This document shows positions 32,849 through 41,059 of a stretch of 64,000 nucleotides of DNA, one piece after another. Under the pieces are notes generated by a model. The model did not search any database, was not told the origin of the DNA, and saw nothing but the letters and a program-made list of their open reading frames with translations. The translations under genes and the position numbers were made by a program. The stretch's first letter is position 1; each line of letters opens with the position of its first letter. Source of the stretch: Betaproteobacteria bacterium (GTDB taxonomy: Bacteria; Pseudomonadota; Gammaproteobacteria; Burkholderiales; Casimicrobiaceae); the NCBI GenBank assembly GCA_009778785.1, contig WRFN01000005.1, forward strand, positions 1-64,000. Direction: 5' to 3'.

Positions 32849-34270
32849 TCAATCCTTTTTCTTGGCCGGTTTCGACCAGTTCTTTTTGACGATGGGCCGC
32901 GTTCGGGTGAACGTCAGCGCTTGCGCTTCGGCATCTTCGGACAAGGTACTGCCCGCCCCGATGGTGGCGCCCTTGCCGATGGTCAACGGCGCCACCAGCG
33001 CTGTGTTCGAGCCGATGAAAGCATCGTCGCCAATCTTTGTTTTGTATTTGCTGACGCCGTCGTAGTTGCAAGTGATCGTGCCGGCGCCGATGTTCACGTT
33101 GGCGCCGATCTCGGCATCGCCCAGATAACTCAAGTGATTCGCCTTGCTGCCCGCGCCCAAGGTAGTTGCCTTGATTTCGACGAAGTTGCCGACGTGCGCG
33201 CGCTCGGCGATCTTCGCGCCCGGCCGCAAACGCGCGTAAGGGCCAATGAGCGCTTGCGCGCCGACTTCGGCGCTGTCGAGATGCGAGAACGGCGCAACTT
33301 TGACGCCGTCAGCCAGCGAAACATGGCGAAGCACACAATGCGCGCCGATTTCCACTTCGTCGCCCAGCGTCACGTTGCCCTCGAAAACACAACCGACGTC
33401 GATGCTGACATCGCGGCCACAACGCAGCGTGCCGCGCAGATCGAACCGCGCCGGATCGGCGATGGTCACGCCTTGCTGCATCAACGCCGTCGCTTGCCGA
33501 CGCTGCACGATGCGCTCGACTTCGGCAAGTTGGGCGCGATCATTGACGCCCTTTGCGCTGATCTCATCGGTTTGCACCGTTTCCACCGGCACGCCTTCGC
33601 GCACCGCCATCGCCAACACATCGGTCAAATAGTATTCGCCTTGCGCGTTGTCGCACGTCAGTTCCCCGACCCAGCGTTTGAGCAAAACCGTCGGCGCCGC
33701 CAGCACGCCGACGTTGATCTCGTCGATGGCCTTTTGCGCTTCGTCGGCATCGCGTTCTTCGACAATCGCTTGCACTTTGCCGCGCGCGTCGCGCACCACG
33801 CGCCCCAAACCCTGCGGCGCGGAAGTCTTCGCGGTCAACCACGCCAGCGAATTTTGGCTCGCCGCTTCGCACAAAGCCCGAATGTCGGACGTGGCGATCA
33901 ACGGGCAATCGCCGTTCATCACCAGCGTGATTTCTGCTGCGGTTTTTTGATTCAACGCCGACAGCGCCACCCGCACCGCGTCGCCGGTGCCGCGCGGCGG
34001 CGACTGCTCAACAAAGAGCAGATTCGGCAACGCGGTAGAGAACGCCTCCCGCAAGGCAGCGCTCACTGTCGCGCCTTCCTTGCCGACGACCACCGCCACC
34101 GTTTGCGGCGCAACGCTGCGCGCCGTCGTCAACACATGCGACAACAGCGGTTGCCCCGCCAACCGGTGCAGAACTTTCGGCAACCGCGACACCATCCGCT
34201 TGCCCTGACCGGCCGCCATCACGATGACTTGAATGGAAGATAGAAGTTTCACTCGCAGTTCAACGGCCAT
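32849..34270 (-). CDS. glmU: Bifunctional GlmU: GlcN-1-P acetyltransferase / GlcNAc-1-P uridyltransferase
   Basis: The last two steps to UDP-GlcNAc. The 473 residues start with a nucleotidyltransferase domain (VIVMAAGQGKRMVSRLPKVL, then NGDCPLI) and continue with a left-handed beta-helix of hexapeptides (IGPYARLRPGAKI, then NYDGVSKYKTKIGDDAFIGS), where the His/Asn-rich loop binds acetyl-CoA. ATG 34270 has AAGGA upstream at good spacing, giving a slightly long N-terminus compared with E. coli. First gene of the glmU-glmS pair. Confidence 0.96.
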   Translation of the reverse strand: MAVELRVKLLSSIQVIVMAAGQGKRMVSRLPKVLHRLAGQPLLSHVLTTARSVAPQTVAVVVGKEGATVSAALREAFSTALPNLLFVEQSPPRGTGDAVRVALSALNQKTAAEITLVMNGDCPLIATSDIRALCEAASQNSLAWLTAKTSAPQGLGRVVRDARGKVQAIVEERDADEAQKAIDEINVGVLAAPTVLLKRWVGELTCDNAQGEYYLTDVLAMAVREGVPVETVQTDEISAKGVNDRAQLAEVERIVQRRQATALMQQGVTIADPARFDLRGTLRCGRDVSIDVGCVFEGNVTLGDEVEIGAHCVLRHVSLADGVKVAPFSHLDSAEVGAQALIGPYARLRPGAKIAERAHVGNFVEIKATTLGAGSKANHLSYLGDAEIGANVNIGAGTITCNYDGVSKYKTKIGDDAFIGSNTALVAPLTIGKGATIGAGSTLSEDAEAQALTFTRTRPIVKKNWSKPAKKKD

Positions 34271-34299
34271 GCCGTCCTTAAAGATGTCCTGAGAACTTT

Positions 34300-35013
34300 T
34301 TATTTTACCGCCTTTTGGGGCGCCTCTCGGTTTTGCGAAGCCGATAAAGGTTTCAAACAGCTTTTGAATTTTTCCTTGTCAATGCGATCAAACCGGTCGG
34401 CGCGATGCGTCATCGCGTCCCGGTTGATAAAAACGGGCGGCTCGTCCTTGAAAATGATTTTTGCCCGAATTTCTCGCTGATCGTATTGGTCGGCATCGAC
34501 GGCGCCGGTCAGAGCTTCCAGAAAACACCGCTTGCTGATGGTGTATTTTTTTCCGTACGCTTCTATCTGCTCTTCAGAAATGCCGATTCTCGTCAAAACG
34601 TCAAAATCCAGAAAATGAACGAAGCCTTCTTTTTCAAGGTTTTCGGTCGGCCATATCTGATGCTGCGTGTTCTCGATAAAAACCTTCGTGACCCCGGCGG
34701 GCACGAGAAATTTCTCGTCGATTCGACCGGTTGCGCCGGGTTTTGCCAAACCGTGAAAAATATGAAGAACCAACGAATCGCCCGCTCTTTCCTGGGTGAT
34801 GGTTTCAATGGTCAGGGCGCTGTTGAAATCCAGCCCTTGCACATGAAGCATCACGCCGTTCGGAGAGGGGATTTCTTCGACCTTGAGATTCCCGATGCCG
34901 GAAAAGGCGAGTTCGCTAGCGCCGCCAGCGGCGGCGCACATTCCTCCGCCCATGCAGCCCGCCAGCGTCAACAAAACGACGATAACAAGTTTGAGGGTTT
35001 GCGTGATTTTCAT
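34300..35013 (-). CDS. Predicted lipoprotein of unknown function
   Basis: A 237-residue protein from the Met at 35013 (an upstream in-frame start at 35064 would spoil the signal peptide). The signal MKITQTLKLVIVVLLTLAGC has a lipobox LAGC. The mature part is hydrophilic with conserved-looking segments such as FHGLAKPGATGRIDEKF and LTRIGISEEQIEAYGKKY. I do not recognise a family. It is near glmU but points the same way from an own upstream region; a second lipoprotein gene lies 62 nt upstream. Confidence 0.72.
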   Translation of the reverse strand: MKITQTLKLVIVVLLTLAGCMGGGMCAAAGGASELAFSGIGNLKVEEIPSPNGVMLHVQGLDFNSALTIETITQERAGDSLVLHIFHGLAKPGATGRIDEKFLVPAGVTKVFIENTQHQIWPTENLEKEGFVHFLDFDVLTRIGISEEQIEAYGKKYTISKRCFLEALTGAVDADQYDQREIRAKIIFKDEPPVFINRDAMTHRADRFDRIDKEKFKSCLKPLSASQNREAPQKAVK

Positions 35014-35075
35014 GATCGAGGTACCGAGTGGAAGGTGGAAGGGTTGAGATTGCCCTCCGCTCATTCTACCCGTGC

Positions 35076-35468
35076 TTAATAAAACTCACCGCCGTGCGAC
35101 AGGCAGTCAAAATCATCATCAAGCACTTTTACCGCCGTGCCGTTCCCGACAGGGCGCACGACCACCCATATGTTGAAGTGCTGATTACCCTTCGCGTCAA
35201 CGATGGCGGTCGCGCCCATTTTCCGCGCTTCATCGGCCATACGGGTAAAGACCTCCTCCGTTTTCCCTGGCGAGCGCTTGCTTCCCTTGATGTAGCCCAA
35301 TACTTTGACGGGGACGGTATCCGGCAGTGTGCCGCGAAGGATGCACACCATATCATTATGCGGCGGCTCCCGCTGATCTGTGGCGTGGCGCGTTGATGCG
35401 CGAGTGCCGCAACCGGCGATGGTCAAAACAACAGCGACAACAGCGGCGAAAGCAAGTAATTTTTTCAT
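35076..35468 (-). CDS. Small lipoprotein, possibly DUF4156/RcsF-like
   Basis: A 130-residue protein with lipoprotein signal MKKLLAFAAVVAVVLTIAGC. The mature domain contains KVLGYIKGSKRSPGKTEEVF followed by MADEARKMGATAIVDAKG, a pattern of an Ala-rich helix followed by GATAIV seen in small alpha/beta lipoproteins such as DUF4156 or YbjQ-like proteins. It is followed on the same strand by the 237-residue lipoprotein gene. The assignment of fold is only by resemblance. Confidence 0.7.
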   Translation of the reverse strand: MKKLLAFAAVVAVVLTIAGCGTRASTRHATDQREPPHNDMVCILRGTLPDTVPVKVLGYIKGSKRSPGKTEEVFTRMADEARKMGATAIVDAKGNQHFNIWVVVRPVGNGTAVKVLDDDFDCLSHGGEFY

Positions 35469-35730
35469 GGGAATGTTCCTAAAAATTGTTGGGGAGTGGT
35501 TTCATGCCGAACAAACGCGGCAAGCGTAAGGCAGATATTCGCCATAACTTCCGCTATGTGAAAATATTACACCTTTTCTTCTGTCTATAAATCAAGAGCC
35601 AATTCTCGCCCGATCGGATAGCGTAATTTTGGTTTAGCCCTGTACACTCCTCACCCGGCCTTCGGCCACTGGGAGAGGGGAAAAGAATTGGAGACTTCGA
35701 CAGGCTCAGTCCGAACGGTATTTTTTCAGG

Positions 35731-35898
35731 CGTAGGGGCGGCATTCTGCCGCCCAAAGAATGGGGTTACGAAGGGCTGGATTCCCTGTCATTCCCGCGAA
35801 GGCGGAAACGAGCGGGAATGACGACAGTGGAATAATGTGACGGCGTGGGCGCCATCGTTCATCTGTGCCGGAACGGGCGGCAGAATGCCGCCCCTACG
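35731..35898. mobile_element. MITE-like element, copy A
   Basis: A 168-bp element bounded by perfect 24-bp terminal inverted repeats beginning CGTAGGGGCGGCATTCTGCC; each end is itself partly palindromic. Inside lies ATTCCC...GGGAAT (35,790-35,819). It encodes nothing. No clear target-site duplication was seen. Confidence 0.75.
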
Positions 35899-36067
35899 GT
35901 TTGCGGCGAATACCGCCTTGCCGGAAAGTCGTTCGGACAAACAACCGGAATGCCGCCCTGCGGCGAGCGACCGAGAACGGTCGCCCCTACACCCTTCTCC
36001 CACAAGTAGGGAGAAGGGAAAAGAATTGGGGGCTTCGACAGGCTCAGTCCGAACGGTATTTTTTAGG

Positions 36068-36233
36068 CGTAGGGGCGGCATTCTGCCGCCCAAAAATGAT
36101 GGCACGAGAACTAGATTCCCTGTCATTCCCGCGAAGGCGGGAGCGAGCGGGAATGACAACAGTGGAATAACGTGACGGCGTGGGCGCCATCATTCATCTG
36201 TACCGGAACGGGCGGCAGAATGCCGCCCCTACG
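36068..36233. mobile_element. MITE-like element, copy B
   Basis: A 166-bp copy of the same element, with the same 24-bp terminal inverted repeats and internal ATTCCC...GGGAAT (36,125-36,154). It differs from copy A at scattered sites and is part of the tandem duplication. Confidence 0.75.
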
Positions 36234-36357
36234 GTTTGCGGCGAATACCGCCTTGCCGGAAAGTCGTTCGGACAAACAACCGGAACGCCGCCCCTACACC
36301 TCTCTCCCACAAGTAGGGAAAAACAAGGGCGGGTTCGAATCTCGCCCCTACGTCCTT

Positions 36358-37005
36358 CTACCCTTGTCCTCTTTTCGCCGCCGCCCGTTCCTTGAAGAAG
36401 GTGACGGCAATCGGGATCAGGGAGATGAGGACAATGCCGATCACGAAGAACGACAAATTGTTTTTAATGAACGGAATGTTGCCGAAGAAATAGCCGAGGT
36501 AAACCAGCGCACAAATCCACAGCGTGCCGCCGGTGACGTTGTAAGTCAGAAAACGCGGGTATGGCATCGCCACGACGCCCGCCAGAAACGGCGCGAAGGT
36601 ACGCACGATCGGCACGAAGCGGGCGATGATGATGGTCGCGTTGCCGTATTTGTCGTAAAACTTTTGGGTGCGTTCCAGATACGCGCGTTTGTACCAGCGC
36701 GAATCCTTCCAGCCGTAAACGCGCTTGCCGACTTTGCGGCCGATGGCGTAATTGGCCGAATCGCCGAGAATCGCCGCCAGCGTCAGCAGAACCACCAGAA
36801 GGTGAACATCCAATTCGGTGGTTGCCGCCAAAGTTCCGGCGATGAACAGCAGCGAATCGCCGGGCAGAAACGGCAGAACCACCACGCCTGTTTCGATGAA
36901 GATGACCGCAAAGAGCAGCGCATAGACCCAAGGCCCGTACTGCGCGACGAAGTTCGCCAGCGTTTGGTCGAGAGCGAGAAGGGAAAAGAGCAGGGTGGTA
37001 ATCAT
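36358..37005 (-). CDS. DedA-family membrane protein
   Basis: A 215-residue inner-membrane protein of the DedA/VTT superfamily, related to proteins acting in undecaprenyl-phosphate or phospholipid flipping and envelope stress. Characteristic parts are FIETGVVVLPFLPGDSLLF with the conserved Glu and Gly-Asp, AILGDSANYAIGRKVGKRVY and ARFVPIVRTFAPFLAGVVAM with the conserved Arg residues. C-terminal TM helices follow. It lies downstream of yajC-secDF on the same strand but 178 nt away, with a hairpin between. The precise substrate cannot be given. Confidence 0.9.
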   Translation of the reverse strand: MITTLLFSLLALDQTLANFVAQYGPWVYALLFAVIFIETGVVVLPFLPGDSLLFIAGTLAATTELDVHLLVVLLTLAAILGDSANYAIGRKVGKRVYGWKDSRWYKRAYLERTQKFYDKYGNATIIIARFVPIVRTFAPFLAGVVAMPYPRFLTYNVTGGTLWICALVYLGYFFGNIPFIKNNLSFFVIGIVLISLIPIAVTFFKERAAAKRGQG

Positions 37006-37147
37006 CGGGCGGGCAGATTTTTCGGGTTGGCGTTTTTTGGTTTAAGGCAGTTTTGTTCCAAGTTTGTACAGCCAACTCCCTTTGAAAAGTGGGGTATGGT
37101 CATGATTCGAATGCTGTTGTTCACCCCCCCCATCCGCTAAGGCGAGT

Positions 37148-37167
37148 GCCCCCTTTTGAAAGGGGGC
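37148..37167. terminator. Strong hairpin between secF and dedA
   Basis: GCCCCCTTTTGAAAGGGGGC forms a 9-bp stem. On the plus strand TTTTCTG follows; on the minus strand, where secF ends just upstream of it, no U-run follows. It may stop or slow transcription leaving secDF. Confidence 0.45.
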
Positions 37168-37183
37168 TTTTCTGATTCGCCGC

Positions 37184-38128
37184 TCACGGCATGATTTTTT
37201 CGGCTTCCAGCCCTTCTTTTTTGCGTTCCGGTTTCACCAGATTTTCGCGCGAGACGCCAAGCCACATCACCAGCGGCGCCATCACCAGACCCGACGAGTA
37301 GATGCCGAACAAGATGCCGATGGTCAGCGCCAGCGCGAAGTAGTGCAGCGCTTCGCCGCCGAAGATCAGCATCGAGAGCACCATCAACTGGGTGGACAAG
37401 TGGGTGATGACCGTCCGCGAGATGGTGCTGGTGATCGCGCTGTCGATGACGTGCGGCACACTGGCTTTGCGCATCTTGCGGAAATTTTCACGAATCCGGT
37501 CGGCGATAACCACCGATTCGTTAACGGAATAACCGAGCACTGCCAGCACCGCTGCCAGCACCGGCAACGAAAATTCCCACTGGAAAAACGCAAAGAAGCC
37601 TAGAATGATTACGATATCGTGCAAGTTAGCGGTAATCGCTGACACGGCGAAGCGCCACTCGAAACGCGCCGCCAGATAAATGATGACGCCGATGGCCACC
37701 AGCAGCAACGCCAGCGCCCCGCTTTGATACAGTTCCTTGCCGACTTGCGGCCCGACGAATTCAACCCGCCTCTGTACCACGTCGGCGTTGTCTGCTTTCA
37801 ACACGCCCATCACTTGTTCCGACAACTGCGCGCTGGATACGCCTTCTTTCAGCGGCAGCCGGATCAGCGCCGTGTCCGCCGTGCCGAAACTCTGCACGGT
37901 GTATTCGCCGAGATGCAAGGTGTCAATCGCGGTACGAACGCGTTCCAGATTGGCGGCACTGTTATAGCCGATTTCCATCACTGTGCCGCCTTTGAAATCG
38001 ACGCCGAGATTCAAGCCTTTGTGCCACAGGAAAAAAATCGCCAGCAAAAAAGTAATCAGCGAAATAATGTTGAATTTCAACGCATGCCGCATGAACGGGA
38101 TGTCGTGTGTAAACCGGAAAAATTCCAT
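37184..38128 (-). CDS. secF: Protein translocase subunit SecF
   Basis: An inner-membrane RND-type subunit that, with SecD and YajC, uses the proton-motive force to help release exported proteins from SecYEG. The 314 residues show GLNLGVDFKGGTVMEI (first periplasmic domain after TM1) and the membrane motif GYSVNESVVIADRIRENFRK with the conserved Asp and Arg, then ALTIGILFGIYSSGLVMAPL. Six TM helices as expected. It lies 37 nt after secD (its start at 38128 is preceded by the end of secD at 38166). Confidence 0.96.
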   Translation of the reverse strand: MEFFRFTHDIPFMRHALKFNIISLITFLLAIFFLWHKGLNLGVDFKGGTVMEIGYNSAANLERVRTAIDTLHLGEYTVQSFGTADTALIRLPLKEGVSSAQLSEQVMGVLKADNADVVQRRVEFVGPQVGKELYQSGALALLLVAIGVIIYLAARFEWRFAVSAITANLHDIVIILGFFAFFQWEFSLPVLAAVLAVLGYSVNESVVIADRIRENFRKMRKASVPHVIDSAITSTISRTVITHLSTQLMVLSMLIFGGEALHYFALALTIGILFGIYSSGLVMAPLVMWLGVSRENLVKPERKKEGLEAEKIMP

Positions 38129-38165
38129 GATCCGTTATTCCTGAATAAGTTGTTTCGCTTGTCCG

Positions 38166-40073
38166 TTATTTCGCTTCGGCCTTGTGCGTCCGCGCGCCGT
38201 CGGGCGCGGCGAAGTTGGCCGCCAGCGTTTCAACCGGCGGTTTCCATACTTGGCCGATCGAAATTTTTTCGAGTCTCTTGCGATGTCCGTAAATCACCGA
38301 CACCAGGCCGCGCGACACGAACACTGCCGAGAACATCGAAGTCATGATGCCCAGACAGTGCACCACCGCGAAGCCGCGCACCGGCCCGCTGCCGAGCATG
38401 AACAACGCGATACCGGCGATCAGGTTGGTGACGTTCGAGTCGAGAATCGTGCTCCAGGCGCGCTCGTAACCGGAGGCAATCGCCGTGTGCGGCGAGGCGC
38501 CCCATCGCAGCTCTTCCCGAATCCGTTCGTTGATCAGCACGTTGGCGTCAATCGAGATACCGAGCGTCAGCGCGATAGCCGCGATACCCGGCAAGGTCAA
38601 CGTCGCTTGCAACGCCGACAGCAACGCTATCAGCAACACCAGGTTCACCGTCAGCGCCGTGGCCGACACCAGCCCCATCACCATATAGTAAGAGCAGATG
38701 AACAGCGCCAGCACGATGAAGCCGCCCAGCACCGAATGAAAGCCTCTCTTGATGTGTTCCTCGCCGAGCGAAGGACCGACGGTGCGTTCTTCGACGATTT
38801 CCATCGGAGCCGCCAGCGCGCCGGCGCGCATCAACAACGCGACTTCGTTCGCTTCCCGCGTCGTCATTGCCCCTGAAATCTGCACGCGACCGCCGCCGAT
38901 TTCTTCACGAATCACCGGCGCGGTAATCACTTCGGCTTTGTTGCGTTCGATCAACATGACCGCCATGCGCTTGCCGACGTTTTCGCGCGTTACGTCTCTG
39001 AAAATCCGCGCGCCGACGCTGTCGAGATTGACATTGACCGTCGGTTGGCTGGTGTCTTGAGTGAAGCCCGGTTGCGCGTCGTTGATGCGGTCGCCGGTCA
39101 ACACGACTTGTCGCTTGACTACCACCGGTCGTCCGTCGCGATCCCGGAACAAATCGTTATCGAACGGGACTTGTCCGCGCAGCGCCGTTTCCAGCACGCC
39201 CGGTTCTTCGTTCACCATCCGGATTTCCAGCGTGGCCGTGCGACCGATCACCCGTCGGGCTGCCGCTGCATCCTGAACGCCGGGCAGTTGCACGACGATG
39301 CGATCCGCGCCGGCTTGTTGCACGATCGGCTCGGCCACGCCCAACTCGTTGACGCGATTGCGCAACGTTGCCATGTTCTGGGTGACGGCGTTGTCCTGAA
39401 TCTCTTTTTGTTTGGACGGATTGAGCGACGCCACCAGTTGCAAATCGTCGCCTTCGCCGCGCGGCGTCAACTGTAATTCGGGGTTGGAACGCCCGATCTG
39501 GTCGCGCGCGGTATCGCGCGCGGCGGCGTCACGAAAGCGCAGCACCACCGAGGAACCTTCGCGCAGAATGCCGCGATTCTGGATTTTCTTGTCGCGCATC
39601 AATGTCCGCAAGTCGGTCGAATAACGATCCGCCGCTTTGTCGAGCGCGCCCTTCATGTCCACTTGCAGCAGAAAATGCACCCCGCCGCGAAGGTCCAGCC
39701 CCAGCGCCATCGGCTTGGCGTTGATGTGTTCCATCCACGCCGGCGTCGAGGACAGCATGTTCAGCGCTACCGTGTAATCGTCATCGCCGAGCGCTGCCTG
39801 CAACACATCGCGGCCGTGCATCTGGGCGTCGTTGTTCGGCATCTTGATCTTGATGCCGACCGAATCGACCACGCTGTCACCGTACTCGATGTTGGCATTC
39901 TTGAGAATGCCCTGCACCCGCGTCAACAGCGCATTGTCAACCTTGATGGTCGCCTTGATCGACGATATCTGTATCGCCGGCACTTCCGGGAAGAAATTGG
40001 GCACCGTGTAAAGCGCACCCAGCGCCACGGCAACAATGATGATAAGGTATTTCCAGAGAGGGTAACGGTTCAT
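38166..40073 (-). CDS. secD: Protein translocase subunit SecD
   Basis: Partner of SecF. The start is set at the Met at 40073 (MNRYPLWKYLIIIV), giving 635 aa; the upstream in-frame extension to 40100 is not family-like. Motifs include LGLDLRGGVHFLLQVDM (P1 domain start), VQLPGVQDAAAARRVIGRTA, and the membrane segment IALTLGISIDANVLINERIR with the conserved Asp and Arg-containing ending. Six TM helices are expected. Middle gene of yajC-secD-secF. Confidence 0.96.
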   Translation of the reverse strand: MNRYPLWKYLIIIVAVALGALYTVPNFFPEVPAIQISSIKATIKVDNALLTRVQGILKNANIEYGDSVVDSVGIKIKMPNNDAQMHGRDVLQAALGDDDYTVALNMLSSTPAWMEHINAKPMALGLDLRGGVHFLLQVDMKGALDKAADRYSTDLRTLMRDKKIQNRGILREGSSVVLRFRDAAARDTARDQIGRSNPELQLTPRGEGDDLQLVASLNPSKQKEIQDNAVTQNMATLRNRVNELGVAEPIVQQAGADRIVVQLPGVQDAAAARRVIGRTATLEIRMVNEEPGVLETALRGQVPFDNDLFRDRDGRPVVVKRQVVLTGDRINDAQPGFTQDTSQPTVNVNLDSVGARIFRDVTRENVGKRMAVMLIERNKAEVITAPVIREEIGGGRVQISGAMTTREANEVALLMRAGALAAPMEIVEERTVGPSLGEEHIKRGFHSVLGGFIVLALFICSYYMVMGLVSATALTVNLVLLIALLSALQATLTLPGIAAIALTLGISIDANVLINERIREELRWGASPHTAIASGYERAWSTILDSNVTNLIAGIALFMLGSGPVRGFAVVHCLGIMTSMFSAVFVSRGLVSVIYGHRKRLEKISIGQVWKPPVETLAANFAAPDGARTHKAEAK

Positions 40074-40187
40074 GATCGAAGCGCGCTTCTTCCAGCGCAT
40101 CCCGCCAAAAGGTCGGGCAACCTGTCAAAAAAATCGAACGCGCCGCACATCGAAACGGATAGAACGGCGGCGTTCACAAAACAACGT

Positions 40188-40520
40188 TCAGAAATCCTTG
40201 ATCGTGCCTTTGGGCAACAACTGCGTCACCGCGCCGCGTTGCACCAGAACTTCCGTATCTTTGGCGATTTCCAGCGTCAGCGACGATTCGTCGAGCTTGA
40301 CGATGCGACCGATCACCCCACCGGCCGTGGCCACTTCTTCGCCCTTTTGCAACGCGGTAACCATAGCGCGATGTTCTTTCACCTTCTTTTGTTGCGGGCG
40401 AATCAGGACGAACCACATCACGACGAAAAGCAAAACCATCAAGGCAATCGACGTGTACTGTGATGAGCCTTGCTGCGCGGCATCCCCGGTAGCTTGTGCA
40501 AATGCGGAACTAATGAACAC
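40188..40520 (-). CDS. yajC: Preprotein translocase subunit YajC
   Basis: A 110-residue single-TM protein associated with SecDF. The start is GTG at 40520, immediately after AAAGGAGG with 5-nt spacing, producing the classic (M)FISSAFAQ N-terminus; the open frame running to 40661 is not coding upstream. The TM helix is LMVLLFVVMWFVLIRPQQKK with the conserved RPQ(Q)K, followed by ALQKGEEVATAGGVIGRI. First gene of the yajC-secD-secF operon. tgt and queA, which precede yajC in many proteobacteria, are 9 kb away here. Confidence 0.94.
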   Translation of the reverse strand: MFISSAFAQATGDAAQQGSSQYTSIALMVLLFVVMWFVLIRPQQKKVKEHRAMVTALQKGEEVATAGGVIGRIVKLDESSLTLEIAKDTEVLVQRGAVTQLLPKGTIKDF

Positions 40521-41059
40521 AAAAACCTCCTTTGAACAAAATAACCAAAGGCCACTCGGCTCCCGGGCGAGCCGCCCCGGAACCGCATGACCCAAAAACC
40601 CGTTGCCCGCTGATTCCCGTTGGCATACGGAACCCGCGTAGAAACTCACGTAGTTTACCATGAGGGACTACGGCGCGCCGTGTCCGGCATGGATCGGGGG
40701 AGAGGGGCAGAAGGGGTTTCAAACCCGCTCCTTTTGTTTTCCCCTGCTTGTGGGAGAGGAGTGTCGGGACGACCGTTCTCGATCGTCCGCCGTAGGGGCG
40801 GCATTCTGCCGCCCGTTTCGGCACAGAGGAAAGATGGCGCCCACGCCGTCACATCATTCCGCTGTTGTTATTTTCCTGTCATTCCCGCTCGTTCCCGCCT
40901 TCGCGGGAATGACAGGGAAGCCAGCCCTTCGTAACCCCATTCTTTGGGCGGCAGAATGCCGCCCCTACAACCCTCTCCCGGCGCTACGCGATTGACGCAC
41001 CTCGATTCAACCGTTCGGGCTTCAACAAACTCAGGCAAACGGAGCAAATCGACGCCTTC
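40521..41059. other. Gene-free gap between yajC and glnE
   Basis: No gene is supported. It holds the yajC ribosome site and presumably its promoter near 40,540-40,670, short palindromes, and MITE copy C. The last 60 bp include CCGTTCGGGCTTCAACAAAC, a diverged form of the TTCGACAGGCTCAGTCCGAA motif at 35.7 kb. Confidence 0.6.
40791..40968. mobile_element. MITE-like element, copy C (reverse orientation)
   Basis: About 178 bp with perfect 23-bp terminal inverted repeats of the same sequence as copies A and B. Its interior matches copy A in reverse complement, including the AAAGAATGGGGTTACGAAGG segment, with ATTCCC...GGGAAT at 40,881-40,910. Copies A and C are in opposite orientation and bracket dedA-secF-secD-yajC. 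Confidence 0.75.

Larger units (their letters stand above)
35676..36333. repeat. Tandem duplication (~340-bp unit) containing two MITE copies
   Basis: Within the 889-bp gene-free gap 35,469-36,357, the block starting GGGAAAAGAATTGG at 35,676 recurs at 36,016 and stays similar for about 320 bp. Both copies contain TTCGACAGGCTCAGTCCGAA, a MITE-like element, and CCGGAAAGTCGTTCGGACAA. The second copy lacks about 30 bp near its end. The rest of the gap (35,469-35,675) holds AT-rich sequence probably carrying the promoter of the 130-residue lipoprotein. Confidence 0.85.

Noticed and set aside
32432..34243. 603-residue plus-strand frame opposite glmU/glmS
   Set aside because: Antisense shadow of two certain genes with His/Arg/Gln-rich composition and no motifs.
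35837..36350. ORFs encoding GRMPPLRFAANTALPESRSD-type peptides
   Set aside because: They lie inside the MITE and duplicated repeat and recur with each copy; repeat translation only.
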